The notes: a model not told the origin generated them from the sequence alone. DNA of 64,000 bases from Nocardioides sp. BP30 (GCF_029873215.1 NZ_CP123620.1:434001-498000); one strand, 5' to 3'; shown: positions 26,131-35,203, counted from the first letter of the stretch. Translations and numbers: made by a program.

Positions 26131-26957
26131 CACTCCACCTCCGTGAGCCGGTCGTAGGCCGACGCGATCGCGGAGGCCCGCTCCCGGGCCTCGCGCCCGC
26201 GGGACTCCAGGACGCCGTCGGCTAGGGCGCTGACCAGGCTCATCGCGGCAGCGTAGGAGTCGAAGGCCAGCTCGCCCTGCACGGGACACTCCAGCGGCAC
26301 CGTCGCCCGGGCCAGGTAGGCCGACCCGGTCGGATCGGCGAAGACGATCACCGCCGCACCGGTGCGCAGCGCCTCGCCGACGAACGCCGAGAAGCCGGCG
26401 GGGCGGCGGCGGAAGCCGACCGCCACCACGACGTCGGCACCGCCGATGCCGGCGAGCTCCTCGCCGATCGTCTGGCCGGGCTGCGGCCCGACGGACACAC
26501 TGGGATGGATCTGGGCGAGCTGCTCACGCAGGTGCAGGGCGACGGGGTAGCTGTTGCGCCACCCGACGACGAGGATCCGCTCGGCGCCGGCGAGGAGCCG
26601 GACTGCTTCGGGGATCGGGGCGCTCTCCAGGACGTACCGGATGGCCTCGCCCTCGCTCTCGGCGTGGCCGGACAGGCTCGGTGCCCCGTCCGTACGACGC
26701 GGCTCGCCGGCGGTCCGGAGACCGCGCAGGTGGTCGCGGACCTCGTCGAAGTCCGCGAAGCCGAGCGAGCGGAAGAGCCGGCTCATCGTCGCCTTGGACA
26801 CCCCGGCCAGGCTCGCGAGCTCCGCGGCGCGGTAGGTGGCCAGGTCGTCGAGCTGGGCCAGCAGCATGTCGGCGGCGCGCCGCTCCTGCGGCGGCAGGGT
26901 GTCGTAGTGCAGGGTGATCCGCTCGTCGATGCGGTGCCCGAGAGCGCGGCCGCTCAT
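26130..26957 (-). CDS. MurR/RpiR-family transcriptional regulator
   Basis: A 275-residue regulator. The N-terminal RpiR helix-turn-helix (AELASLAGVSKATMSRLFRS near residue 40) is followed by a SIS domain from about 110 (ILVVGWRNSYPVALHL near 124). SIS domains normally sense phosphosugars, but here the gene lies inside the purine operon between allantoate amidohydrolase and xanthine dehydrogenase, so a purine intermediate is a plausible effector. It is the only specific regulator gene in 11.7-37 kb and therefore the best candidate to bind the shared operator. ATG 26957 overlaps the amidohydrolase stop. Confidence 0.88.
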   Translation of the reverse strand: MSGRALGHRIDERITLHYDTLPPQERRAADMLLAQLDDLATYRAAELASLAGVSKATMSRLFRSLGFADFDEVRDHLRGLRTAGEPRRTDGAPSLSGHAESEGEAIRYVLESAPIPEAVRLLAGAERILVVGWRNSYPVALHLREQLAQIHPSVSVGPQPGQTIGEELAGIGGADVVVAVGFRRRPAGFSAFVGEALRTGAAVIVFADPTGSAYLARATVPLECPVQGELAFDSYAAAMSLVSALADGVLESRGREARERASAIASAYDRLTEVE

Positions 26958-28234
26958 CGGCGCTCCCGGATGGTGCGAGCGACGTCGAGGACCGCCGCCT
27001 CGAGGGCGTCGATCCCGCGGGCCACGTCGATCTCGCGGACGTCCTCGCCCGGGTGGTGGCTGATCCCGTCGAAGCAGCGGAGGAAGAGCATCCCGATGTC
27101 GGCGATGGCGGCGACGGCCATCGCGTCGTGCCCGGCGCGGCTCCACAGCCCGCGCGGCTCGACCCCGGGCGGGTAGCTGTCGTCGGCGGCGGCGATGCCC
27201 GCACGGACGGCGTCCTGGAGCCACGGGGCACACGGCGCGGCGAAGGCGCGGTGGGTCTCCTCGGCGCTGAAGCCGAGGCCGCGCGCCTCGCACAGCGCGG
27301 TGATCTCCTCCTCCATCCGCTTCCACATGGCGTCGCGCTCGTCGTCGGTCGCCGCGCGCAGATCGAGGCTGAAGTCGGCCCGGCCGGGGATGACGTTGAC
27401 GGCCCCGGGGTGCACGGCGATCTTGCCCACCGTGGCGATGCACGCGCTCGCCCGGGCGAGGCGCTCGATCACCACGATCGCCTCGGACGCGCCCACGAGC
27501 GCGTCCAGGCGGCGCTCGTACGGCGTCCCGCCGGCGTGCCGGGCCTCGCCGAGGACCGTGAGCTGGAAGCGTCGGGCGCCGGCGATCGTCGTGACGTAGC
27601 CGAGGGAGAGGTCGGCCGCCTCGAGCTCGGGACCCTGCTCGATGTGCGCCTCGAGGTAGCCGACGAGCTCCTCCCGGCGGCGGGCGGCCTCCCCGATCCG
27701 GTCCGGGTCGAGCCCGAAGGCGAGGAAGGCCTCGCGCAGCGTCACCCCGGCCTCGTCGCGCAGCTCCCACCATGCCGGGTCCCAGGTCCCGGCGGCCGCC
27801 TGGCTGCCGAGCAGCGCCTTGCCGAAGCGGGCGCCCTCCTCGTCGCTGAACCCGACCACCTCGAGCGCGAAGGGCAGCTCGACGTCGCGCAGCCGCTGCG
27901 CCACCGCTATCGCCATCAGCACGCCGAGCATGCCGTCGTACGACCCCGCGTCGGGGACGGTGTCGAGGTGGCTGCCGAGCAGCAGCGCCGGCCCCCCGGC
28001 GGCGGACGGGCCCGCCTCACGCCGGCCGTACTGGTTGCCGGCCGCGTCCACCCGGGTGCGCAGCCCGGCCGCCTGCATCCACGCCGCGACGGCGGCGTTG
28101 GCGGCGGCGTGCTCGGCGGTCAGGTACGTCCGCTCGAGGTGGGTCGGGCTGGCGGAGTAGCGGTCGAGCTCGGCGCATCGTCGCAGCACCTCGGCCGCGC
28201 CGGTGACGCCGCCGTCGGGGGAGGGACCGGTCAC
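26954..28234 (-). CDS. allC: Allantoate amidohydrolase / N-carbamoyl amidase (M20 family)
   Basis: A 426-residue binuclear metallohydrolase. GSHLDTVPDAGSYDG near residue 87 gives the first ligands, FSDEEGARFG near 121 the bridging Glu region, HIEQGPEL near 205, and a C-terminal HHPGE near 404 the last His. In this operon it should hydrolyse allantoate to ureidoglycine, CO2 and ammonia, following allantoinase. GTG 28234 is the start because it overlaps the aminotransferase stop by four bases. Other N-carbamoyl amino acids are possible substrates in family terms. Confidence 0.88.
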   Translation of the reverse strand: MTGPSPDGGVTGAAEVLRRCAELDRYSASPTHLERTYLTAEHAAANAAVAAWMQAAGLRTRVDAAGNQYGRREAGPSAAGGPALLLGSHLDTVPDAGSYDGMLGVLMAIAVAQRLRDVELPFALEVVGFSDEEGARFGKALLGSQAAAGTWDPAWWELRDEAGVTLREAFLAFGLDPDRIGEAARRREELVGYLEAHIEQGPELEAADLSLGYVTTIAGARRFQLTVLGEARHAGGTPYERRLDALVGASEAIVVIERLARASACIATVGKIAVHPGAVNVIPGRADFSLDLRAATDDERDAMWKRMEEEITALCEARGLGFSAEETHRAFAAPCAPWLQDAVRAGIAAADDSYPPGVEPRGLWSRAGHDAMAVAAIADIGMLFLRCFDGISHHPGEDVREIDVARGIDALEAAVLDVARTIRERR

Positions 28235-29460
28235 AGCGCTGCCTCCTGGTAGACCTCGCGGGCCGCTCCGACACCGCCGCCGCCGAGCACCGCGACACCC
28301 GCCGAGCGGAGCACCTGCTCGAGCGCGGCGAGGGTGAGCAGGACCGCGTCCTTGCGGGCGTTGTAGCCCATCGTCCCGATCCGCCAGACCTTGCCGTGCA
28401 GCGGTCCGAACGAGGTGCCGATCTCGATGCCGAAGTCGGCGAGCAGTCCGCTGCGGACCGCGTCCCCGTCGGCGCCGTCGGGGATGTGCACGGCGACGAC
28501 GTTGGTCATCTTGTGGGCCCGATCCCCGAAGACGCGCAGCCCCAGCCCCTCCACACCGGCCAGCATCGCGCGGCCGTGCAGGGCGTGCCGCGCGATCACC
28601 GCGTCCATCCCCTCGGCGACGAGCAGCCGCGCGCACTCCCGCGCCGCGTAGAGCATCGAGGTGGCCTCGGTGTGGTGGTTGAGCCGGCGCGGGCCCCAGT
28701 AGTCCATGATCTGGGCGAGGTCGAGGTAGTTCGACCCGATCCGTACGCCGGAGTCGACGTCGTCGCCCTCCCGGATGCCGGCCTCCACGTGCCGGCGCGC
28801 CAGGATCCTCGCCACCGCGTCGCCGGACAGCGTGATCGGCGCGCCACCGGGAGGACCGCCCAGACACTTCTGCAGCCCCGCGGTGGCGGCGTCGATCGCC
28901 CAGGCGTCGGTCTCGAAGGGGTTGCCGCCGAGCGAGGCGGTGGCGTCCACGTACAGCAGGGCGTCGTAGCGGTGGCACAGCGTGCCGAGCTCGGCGAGCG
29001 GCTGGCACATCGTGGTCGAGGTGTCGCCCTGGACAGCGGCGACCAGCGCCGGACGGACCGTCCGCAGCGCCTCCTCCAGCATCTCCAGCGGGACCACCTC
29101 GCCCCACGCCACCTCCACGGTGTGCACTTTGGCGCCACAGCGTCCAGCGATCTCGGCGAGCAGGTGCCCGAAGCGCCCGAGGATGGGGACCAGGACGCGG
29201 TCTCCGGGCGTGATGAGGGAGACCAGCGCTGCCTCGATGCCGGCACGGGCGGTCCCGTCGACCAGGAGGGTCTGCTCGTTCGCGGTGGCGAAGACGGTGC
29301 GGTAGAGCGCCATCACCTCGCTCATCGCCGCCGTCATCGCCGGGTCGAACTGGCCGACCATCTGCACCGACATCGCCTGCAGCACGCGCGGGTCGACGGT
29401 GATCGGGCCGGGTCCCATCAGCAGCCGGGGCGGCATCGACAACGGCGCGGGGATGGTCAT
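28231..29460 (-). CDS. pucG: (S)-ureidoglycine-glyoxylate aminotransferase
   Basis: A 409-residue class V aminotransferase. The N-terminus LLMGPGPITVDPRVLQAM near residue 13 and the PLP Lys in GLQKCLGGPPG near 198 are typical of the alanine-glyoxylate/PucG group. ALNHHTEATSMLYA-like residues near 245 form the substrate side. In purine pathways PucG transfers the amino group of ureidoglycine to glyoxylate, giving glycine and oxalurate. Its position between allantoinase and allantoate amidohydrolase fits. No ureidoglycine aminohydrolase (AllE) is visible, which makes this the likely exit route. Confidence 0.87.
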   Translation of the reverse strand: MTIPAPLSMPPRLLMGPGPITVDPRVLQAMSVQMVGQFDPAMTAAMSEVMALYRTVFATANEQTLLVDGTARAGIEAALVSLITPGDRVLVPILGRFGHLLAEIAGRCGAKVHTVEVAWGEVVPLEMLEEALRTVRPALVAAVQGDTSTTMCQPLAELGTLCHRYDALLYVDATASLGGNPFETDAWAIDAATAGLQKCLGGPPGGAPITLSGDAVARILARRHVEAGIREGDDVDSGVRIGSNYLDLAQIMDYWGPRRLNHHTEATSMLYAARECARLLVAEGMDAVIARHALHGRAMLAGVEGLGLRVFGDRAHKMTNVVAVHIPDGADGDAVRSGLLADFGIEIGTSFGPLHGKVWRIGTMGYNARKDAVLLTLAALEQVLRSAGVAVLGGGGVGAAREVYQEAAL

Positions 29461-30794
29461 GAGGTCCTCCTGAGCTGGCGTCCCCAGGCGTGGTCGGGAC
29501 GCTCGACGTCGATGGCGTCGCCGCGCACGACCGAGCGCGTGATCCGGCCGCCGTAGCGCAGTCCGTCGTACGCCGAGATCGGGTTGCGGTGCGCCAGCCG
29601 GGTGGCCTCGACGCGGAACTCCACCCCGCTGTCGTAGACGGCCAGGTCGGCATCGGCGCCGACCTCGATGCGGCCCTTGCGCACCAGGCCGACCTGGTCG
29701 GCGGTGTTGCGTGACATCCATCGGCTGACCTGGGCGAGCCCGATGTTGCGACGGCGCGCCTCGAAGGCCACCGCACTGAAGCCGACCTGCAGGCCCGAGA
29801 CACCGCCCCAGGCCTGGTTGAGGTCGCCGTCGCCGCGGCCCTTCTCCTCGGCGGTCGCGGGCGAGTGGTCGCTGACGACGGTGTCGATGACGCCTGCGCG
29901 CAGCGCCTGCCAGAGCTCCTCGCGGTTGCCGGCGTCGCGGATCGGCGGACAGCACTTGAACTGCGGGGAGGCGTCCGGGATGTGCTCGCTGTCGAAGCAC
30001 AGGTAGTGCGGGCAGGTCTCCACCGTCAGCCGCAGCCCCTCGTCCTTGGCGGCCTTGATCAGGTCCAGCGCGCGCGCCGAGGACAGGTGCAGGATGTGGA
30101 CGCGCGCACCGGTCTCACGGGCCCCGTCGATCACCTGGCGGATCGCGGCCAGCTCGGCGTCGTCGGGGCGGCTGAGCAGGAAGTCGGCGTACGCGCGGCT
30201 GCCGGCGCTCGGCGCGTGCTGCTCCAGGATGCGGGCGTCCTCCGCATGCACGATCATCAGTGCCTCGAGCCTGCCGATCTCGGCGAGGGCGGCGCTGAAG
30301 CCGGCCGGGTCCAGCGGCGGGAACTCGTCCACGCCCGAGGGCGCCAGGAAGCACTTGAACCCGAAGACGCCCGCCTCCCACAGGGGCTCCAGGTCGTCGA
30401 GGTTGCCGGGGATGGCACCGCCCCAGAAGCCGACGTCGACCATCAGCTGCCCGGCCGCGGCCTCGTGCTTGGCGCGGAGTCCGGCGAGCGTGGTGGTCGG
30501 CGGCACCGAGTTCAGCGGCATGTCGACCAGCGTCGTCGCGCCGCCGAGCGCCGCCGCCTCGGTCGCGCTGCGGAAGCCCTCCCAGTGGGTGCGTCCCGGC
30601 TCGTTGATGTGCACGTGGGTGTCGACGATGCCGGGCACGACGTACGCCGTGTCGGGGACCTCCAGGACCAGCCCGTCGACGTGTGTCTCCAGCGGGCCGA
30701 TCTCCTCGATCAGGCCGTGGTGGAGGCGCAGCGTCGCCGGGACGAACTCGTCCCCGATCAGCACCCGGCCGCCACGGACGGCGTCGATCCTCAT
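29457..30794 (-). CDS. allB: Allantoinase
   Basis: A 445-residue dihydroorotase-like amidohydrolase. PGIVDTHVHINEPGRTHWEG near residue 53 carries the first two His ligands, the Lys in FGFKCFLAPSG near 139 is the carbamylated bridging Lys, HILHLSS near 229 gives another ligand, and DTVVSDHSPATAEEK near 302 the catalytic Asp. It opens the allantoin ring to allantoate. ATG 30794 was chosen over the longer open frame to 30836 because it begins the conserved domain, 10 bases after uricase. It overlaps PucG by four bases. Confidence 0.92.
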   Translation of the reverse strand: MRIDAVRGGRVLIGDEFVPATLRLHHGLIEEIGPLETHVDGLVLEVPDTAYVVPGIVDTHVHINEPGRTHWEGFRSATEAAALGGATTLVDMPLNSVPPTTTLAGLRAKHEAAAGQLMVDVGFWGGAIPGNLDDLEPLWEAGVFGFKCFLAPSGVDEFPPLDPAGFSAALAEIGRLEALMIVHAEDARILEQHAPSAGSRAYADFLLSRPDDAELAAIRQVIDGARETGARVHILHLSSARALDLIKAAKDEGLRLTVETCPHYLCFDSEHIPDASPQFKCCPPIRDAGNREELWQALRAGVIDTVVSDHSPATAEEKGRGDGDLNQAWGGVSGLQVGFSAVAFEARRRNIGLAQVSRWMSRNTADQVGLVRKGRIEVGADADLAVYDSGVEFRVEATRLAHRNPISAYDGLRYGGRITRSVVRGDAIDVERPDHAWGRQLRRTS

Positions 30795-30804
30795 CGCGGC
30801 CCGC

Positions 30805-31716
30805 TCATGCGAACGCCGGGACGGCGGCCCAGGCACGCGGCTCGTCGGGCGTGCCCTCGCGCTGGACTGTCGCCTGGATGAGCCCGTAGGGCCGGTCGGC
30901 GGCGAAGAAGACCTCGTTCGGGTTCTCCAGCCCGAAGGGGGAGAGGTCGACCAGGAAGTGGTGCTTGTTGGGACAGCTCAGCCTGATCTCGGCGACCTCC
31001 TCGAAGCGCTCCAGCACCGCCTTGCCCATCTCGAAGATCGTCTGCTGCAGCGCCAGGGAGTGCAGCTGCGCGAACCGCTCGAGCATGAGCGCCCGGATCG
31101 CGTCGTAGAGCGCGTTGTAGTCCAGCCCGCCCGCGCTCACCGCGTCGGACCGGTACCGCCACCACGCGGTGACCGACGTGGCCAGGATCCGGTCGTCGGT
31201 CTCGGCGAGCAGGGTGTGGCGGTCGCGCGGGAAGCCGTGGAACTCCGATCCGGTGCTCTTCAGGACGACCGCGTCCGTCAGGCCGCCGAGCACGAACGCG
31301 TCCTCCCCGTCGTACTGGACCACGGCGGTCCGGGTCTCCTGGCCGGAGCGGAGGAAGGAGTGGTCGTGCGGGCCGCCGTCGGCCACGATCCGCTCCCAGG
31401 AGTACTGCTCGGCCTTCATCTGGCAGCCCTCGACCCACGGTTGCCCCATCCAGTGCCGCCCCAGGGCCAGCAGGAAGTCCTCCGGCGAGCCCACGCCGAG
31501 CTCCTTGGCGAGCGCGTAGACGGTGTTCTTCTGGGTGTCGGTGGCGTGCACGTGGGCGTTGTCGCCGTCGGTGAACGCGGCGTCGAAGTCACCGCGCAGC
31601 TGGGTCGTGACGTTGAGGTCCTCGATGCGGTGCACAGGGGTGTCGCGCGTGACGCGGACGACCCGCACCTCGGCCTTGCCGTACTGGTTCGGTCCGACCT
31701 TGATGGCGCCGGTCAT
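30805..31716 (-). CDS. Uricase (urate oxidase)
   Basis: A 303-residue cofactor-free urate oxidase with the duplicated T-fold. GPNQYGKAEVRVVRV near residue 8 carries the catalytic Lys, NAHVHATDTQKNTVYALAKE near 54-73 the Thr/Asp active-site motif, and PNKHHFLVDLSPFGL near 253-267 the second-half signature. It converts urate to 5-hydroxyisourate and peroxide. It follows the HIU hydrolase fusion by four bases, so substrate is handed to the next enzyme of the same operon. Family length is normal. Confidence 0.95.
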   Translation of the reverse strand: MTGAIKVGPNQYGKAEVRVVRVTRDTPVHRIEDLNVTTQLRGDFDAAFTDGDNAHVHATDTQKNTVYALAKELGVGSPEDFLLALGRHWMGQPWVEGCQMKAEQYSWERIVADGGPHDHSFLRSGQETRTAVVQYDGEDAFVLGGLTDAVVLKSTGSEFHGFPRDRHTLLAETDDRILATSVTAWWRYRSDAVSAGGLDYNALYDAIRALMLERFAQLHSLALQQTIFEMGKAVLERFEEVAEIRLSCPNKHHFLVDLSPFGLENPNEVFFAADRPYGLIQATVQREGTPDEPRAWAAVPAFA

Positions 31717-31720
31717 GGTT

Positions 31721-32539
31721 TCAGCTCCCGCGGTAGGTGGTGTAGGCGAACGGACTGAGCAGCAGGGCGACGTGGTGGTGCTCGCCCGCGGTGACGTCGA
31801 AGGCGATCTCGACACGGGGGTAGAAGGTGGCGCGTTGCTGGGCCGCGAACCAGCCGCCGGTGGCGAAGCTGAGGCGGTGCGTCCCCGCCGGGACCTCACC
31901 CTCGATCCGGGCCCTCCCGTCGTCGTCGGTGACGACGTCGCGGGTGGTGCCGTCGGGAAGCTGGAGCGTGCCGGGAAGTCCGGCCGCCGGCAGCCCGCGG
32001 GCGGCGTCGAGGACGTGGGTGCTGATGGAGGTCATGGGCGCATCCTGCTCGACCAGACCGGCGAGCCGCAGCAGCGCGATCTCGGCGAGCTGCTCGCGGA
32101 CCACCTCGCGCTCGGTCGCCTCGTCGTTGCCGAGCCGATCCTCGAGCAGCGCGAGCAGCTCCTCACCCGATCGGCCGGCGGCACGGACCAGGTAGATCCG
32201 GTCGAACCGGCTCTCGTAGCGACGGTTTCCCTCGGCCAGGCGCCGGCGCAGCTCGTCGTCGGCGTCGCTCAGGCCGGCCTGCTCACCGCGTGAGAGCGCC
32301 GCGGTGGCGGTGGACCCTGCCGGACGCTCGCCGATGCGCGGATGGTCGGCCAGCGCCGCGTCGACCTCGGCGGGCGTCCAGCCGGCGGCCTGGACCCGAG
32401 CGGTGGCCAGGAGGGTGTCGACGTCGGCGTACGGGCGGGCACCGACGATCGCGGCGACGAACGACTCGATCCCCGCGCAGGCGCGCACCAGCGCCGAGGC
32501 CTGCGTGGCCGCCATCGCGTTGAACTCCGCCAACTCCAT
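31721..32539 (-). CDS. Bifunctional OHCU decarboxylase / 5-hydroxyisourate hydrolase
   Basis: A 272-residue fusion. Residues 1-160 match OHCU decarboxylase (UraD): FNAMAATQA near 6, the catalytic-His segment DHPRIGE near 64, and ESRFDRIYLVRAAGRS near 109. Residues 167-272 match the transthyretin-like HIU hydrolase (UraH): ISTHVLDAARGLPA near 171 and the C-terminal YRGS. The two steps convert the uricase product to S-allantoin, as in plant allantoin synthase. An internal ATG at the UraH boundary could also give a free hydrolase. It leads the eight-gene operon. Confidence 0.9.
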   Translation of the reverse strand: MELAEFNAMAATQASALVRACAGIESFVAAIVGARPYADVDTLLATARVQAAGWTPAEVDAALADHPRIGERPAGSTATAALSRGEQAGLSDADDELRRRLAEGNRRYESRFDRIYLVRAAGRSGEELLALLEDRLGNDEATEREVVREQLAEIALLRLAGLVEQDAPMTSISTHVLDAARGLPAAGLPGTLQLPDGTTRDVVTDDDGRARIEGEVPAGTHRLSFATGGWFAAQQRATFYPRVEIAFDVTAGEHHHVALLLSPFAYTTYRGS

Positions 32540-32545
32540 GGAGCG

Positions 32546-32587
32546 ACCATATGGAACGCTTGTAACGGGCGTTGAAAAGGTCGTTTC
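32546..32587 (-). promoter_or_regulatory. Leaderless promoter of the purine operon with clustered operators
   Basis: On the minus strand, -10 hexamer TATGGT (32546-32551) lies six bases before ATG 32539. One base upstream is GTTACAAGCGTTCC (32553-32566). An overlapping palindrome with an AACGGGCGTT core (32564-32573) and another match, GAAACGACCTTTTC (32574-32587), follow. Three overlapping copies of the shared motif make this the most elaborate operator of the set. Confidence 0.6.
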
Positions 32588-32594
32588 AGCCTCG

Positions 32595-34118
32595 TTACGG
32601 CATCAACTCCCGGGCGAGGTCGAGCAGATCGCGGTCGCGACCCCGGCCCGCCACCAGGCACACGCCGCACGGCAGACCGGCCCGGGTGGTGAGTGGGAGG
32701 CTCAGCGCCGGCAGGCCGCCGAGGCCGGCCAGGCAGGTCAACCGCATGGTCGTCTCGCGCGCCGCGCCGGCCTCTGCGGGGGTCGGCGCGACCGAGGCGG
32801 CGCTGGGCAGCACCAGGATCCGGGTCCCGACCAGGTCGCGGATGACGTCGCGGGCGTCGGCCACGGTGCGACGGGCCGCTTCGGCGTCGGCCGCGCCGAC
32901 CCGCGAGGCCGCCTCGAACCGACCCCTGACGTCAGCGCCGAGGACGTCGAGCCGCGAGCCCAGCCAGGCACCGTGCTCCTGCCAGGCCTCGTGGGCCTGC
33001 CAGGTCCGGAACGCCTCGAGCCACTCCCCGTGCCGGTCCAGCGGCCAGACCTCCCAGGCCGCCCGGTCCGGCAGCCAGGCCCGGACAGCGTCGGCGACCT
33101 CGGCCGTGGCGAGGCCGAGCAGGTCCGGCACCACCACGAGCTCGGTGCTGCCGACCGTCTCCGAGGGCGGCAGCAGCACGTCCCCGACCGCCGCGAGCTC
33201 GGCGGAGGTGCGGGTCAGCCACCCGACCGTGTCGAAGCTCGGCGCCAGCGGCATGACGCCGGTGCGGTCGACGGCTCCGTGCGTCGTCCGGATGCCGAAG
33301 AGACCCTGGTAGGCGGCGGGCACCCGGATCGAGCCGCCGGTGTCGGTGCCGAGCCCGACGCTGGCGTGCCCGAGGCCGACGGCGCTCGCCGAGCCCGAGG
33401 ACGAGCCGCCGGGGATGCGACCGGGTGCGCGCGGGTTCGGCGGCGCTCCGTAGTGGGCGTTCTGGCCGGCCAGGCTGTAGGCGAACTCGTCGGTGCGGGC
33501 GATGCCGCGCACCTCGGCGCCGGCGTCGAGCAGCGCCTGGACGGCCGCGGCGTGCCGCGGCTCGGGGGCCGCGTGCTGCAGCCAGTCGGGATTGCCGGCG
33601 CCGACGGCGTGCCCGGCCAGGGCGAACAGGTCCTTGACCGCGACCGTCTCACCGCTGAGCGGCCCGTCGGGCACCGTGGCGGGCACGAGCGGGTCGCCGA
33701 CCACCCGCCAGATGCGGGTGTCGAGCGCCGGGGCGGGTACGGCGACGTGTGCGGCGGTGACCTGCCAGCCGGCGACGCCCGCCGACCGGTCGGCCGAGCG
33801 CGCCCACAGCTGCGTCTGCTGCCCGCGGCCGCCGCGGGTCAGCTGGGTGACGGCCATGATGAGCACGTGGTCGTCGTCGATGACCTGCAGGTGGGTCTGC
33901 ACGAGCGTGCGCTGGGGCGCACCGCCGCGACCGCTGCGGAAGGCGCTGATCTGGTCGTGACCCACGAGCAGCCCGTGGGCGTCCGCGCGCAGCGTGGTGG
34001 GGCCGGGCGCGAACAGCCGGTCGAGCATCGCGACGTCGTCGTTCATCAGCGCGCTCTCGTAGGCCCGGAACGCCGCCATCAGGCCGTCCGGGACGGGTCG
34101 TAGCACCTGGCCGCTCAT
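32595..34118 (-). CDS. Fused AtzH/HpxZ-like domain and AtzE/HpxY-like amidase
   Basis: A 507-residue fusion. Residues 1-135 form a SnoaL-like DUF3225 domain (MAAFRAYESALMNDDVAMLD near residue 14, FRSGRGGAPQRTL near 60), as in AtzH and HpxZ. Residues 150-507 are an amidase-signature enzyme with the Ser-cisSer-Lys triad: Lys in VAVKDLFAL near 161, GGSSSGSASA near 236, GTDTGGSIRVP near 259. In Klebsiella, separate hpxY (AtzE-like amidase) and hpxZ genes are linked to oxalurate catabolism. Here, beside PucG which makes oxalurate, an oxalurate- or ureido-compound amidase is inferred. It overlaps the formamidase-like gene. Confidence 0.8.
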   Translation of the reverse strand: MSGQVLRPVPDGLMAAFRAYESALMNDDVAMLDRLFAPGPTTLRADAHGLLVGHDQISAFRSGRGGAPQRTLVQTHLQVIDDDHVLIMAVTQLTRGGRGQQTQLWARSADRSAGVAGWQVTAAHVAVPAPALDTRIWRVVGDPLVPATVPDGPLSGETVAVKDLFALAGHAVGAGNPDWLQHAAPEPRHAAAVQALLDAGAEVRGIARTDEFAYSLAGQNAHYGAPPNPRAPGRIPGGSSSGSASAVGLGHASVGLGTDTGGSIRVPAAYQGLFGIRTTHGAVDRTGVMPLAPSFDTVGWLTRTSAELAAVGDVLLPPSETVGSTELVVVPDLLGLATAEVADAVRAWLPDRAAWEVWPLDRHGEWLEAFRTWQAHEAWQEHGAWLGSRLDVLGADVRGRFEAASRVGAADAEAARRTVADARDVIRDLVGTRILVLPSAASVAPTPAEAGAARETTMRLTCLAGLGGLPALSLPLTTRAGLPCGVCLVAGRGRDRDLLDLARELMP

Positions 34119-35197
34119 GAGGTGAAGTCTGCCTTGCGGATCGTCGCGTGGGCGCCCTTCACCAGATCGACGACCTGGGAGATCCGGAAGTCGGTCGCCG
34201 CCGAGAGGTAGGCGTAGGCGAGCTGCTCGTCCATCCGGTAGCGCGCCTGCAGCAGCGAGATCGCGGCGCGTACGCAGTTGGCCACGGCGAGGTCGAGGTC
34301 CTCGTCCAGGCCGGTGGGCACGAGGAACTCAGCGGTCTCGGCCAGCGGGCCGGCCAACTCGCCGAACCGCTCGAGGGCGTCCTCGCGCGCGACGACGTCG
34401 AGGCGCAGCCGGGCGCGCAGGCTCGCCTCCATCGCCGTCAGCGCCACCTCGCCGTCGCCCTGGGCGAAGTGCGGATCGCCGACGTAGGCGAGCGCGCCGT
34501 CGACCTGGACGGGCAGGTAGAGCGTCGCGCCGGCGGTGAGCAGTCGGATGTCGATGTTGCCGCCGTGCGGGCCGGGCGGGACCGAGTGCGGCCGATCCCG
34601 GCCCGGTACGGCGACCCCCATGATGCCGAGGAAGGGCGCCAGCTCGAAGCGCACCGTCGGAGCGGGCCCGTCGCCCGGTGCCTGCTCGCGCAGCGGCAGG
34701 AGGCCGTGCCGCCCGTCGTCGCTGACCCGGACGAAAGCGCTGTGGACCGGGATGCCGGCACGCGGCAGCTCGCCGGGCAGGGCGCCGCGGCCGTGCCGGT
34801 TCGACACGACGCCGTAGGGCACCCGCGGTGTCGTCTCCAGGACGGTGATCGCGAGCAGGTCGCCCACCCGTGCGCCGGCGACCTCGATCGGCCGGCTCAC
34901 CACGTGCGGGCCGTCGACGCCGGGGGTGTGCGGCAGGTCGCTGGCGGCCAGGGCGACGGCGTCGTCGAGCACCTCCACGTCGTACGCCGCGAAGAACCGC
35001 CGCGGGTCGCGACCCTGGTCCTCGAGCAGTCCCTCGTGGCTCAGGGTGTCGACGGTGACCTCCTCGCCCGGGTCGATCGTGAGGGCCGGTGCGTCCGCCG
35101 CGCACGGCAGCCGCCCCCAGATCAGCCCGTCGACCGTGCTGGGCAGGTAGCTGCCGCTGATCGGTCCCTGGCCGAGCTGCAACGTCTGGTTCAGCAT
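34115..35197 (-). CDS. Acetamidase/formamidase-family protein
   Basis: A 360-residue FmdA/AmdA family hydrolase. PGEEVTVDTLSHEG near residue 43, GDLLAITVLETTP near 110, PPGPHGGNIDIR near 208, YVGDPHFAQGDGEV near 236 and SAATDFRISQVVD near 335 are characteristic. Family members hydrolyse formamide and other short amides to ammonia and acid. Here it heads a two-gene operon with the fused amidase, so oxamate or formamide from late purine breakdown is a plausible substrate. The ATG follows a -10 hexamer by six bases, implying a leaderless transcript. Confidence 0.88.
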   Translation of the reverse strand: MLNQTLQLGQGPISGSYLPSTVDGLIWGRLPCAADAPALTIDPGEEVTVDTLSHEGLLEDQGRDPRRFFAAYDVEVLDDAVALAASDLPHTPGVDGPHVVSRPIEVAGARVGDLLAITVLETTPRVPYGVVSNRHGRGALPGELPRAGIPVHSAFVRVSDDGRHGLLPLREQAPGDGPAPTVRFELAPFLGIMGVAVPGRDRPHSVPPGPHGGNIDIRLLTAGATLYLPVQVDGALAYVGDPHFAQGDGEVALTAMEASLRARLRLDVVAREDALERFGELAGPLAETAEFLVPTGLDEDLDLAVANCVRAAISLLQARYRMDEQLAYAYLSAATDFRISQVVDLVKGAHATIRKADFTS

Positions 35198-35203
35198 GGC
35201 CCC

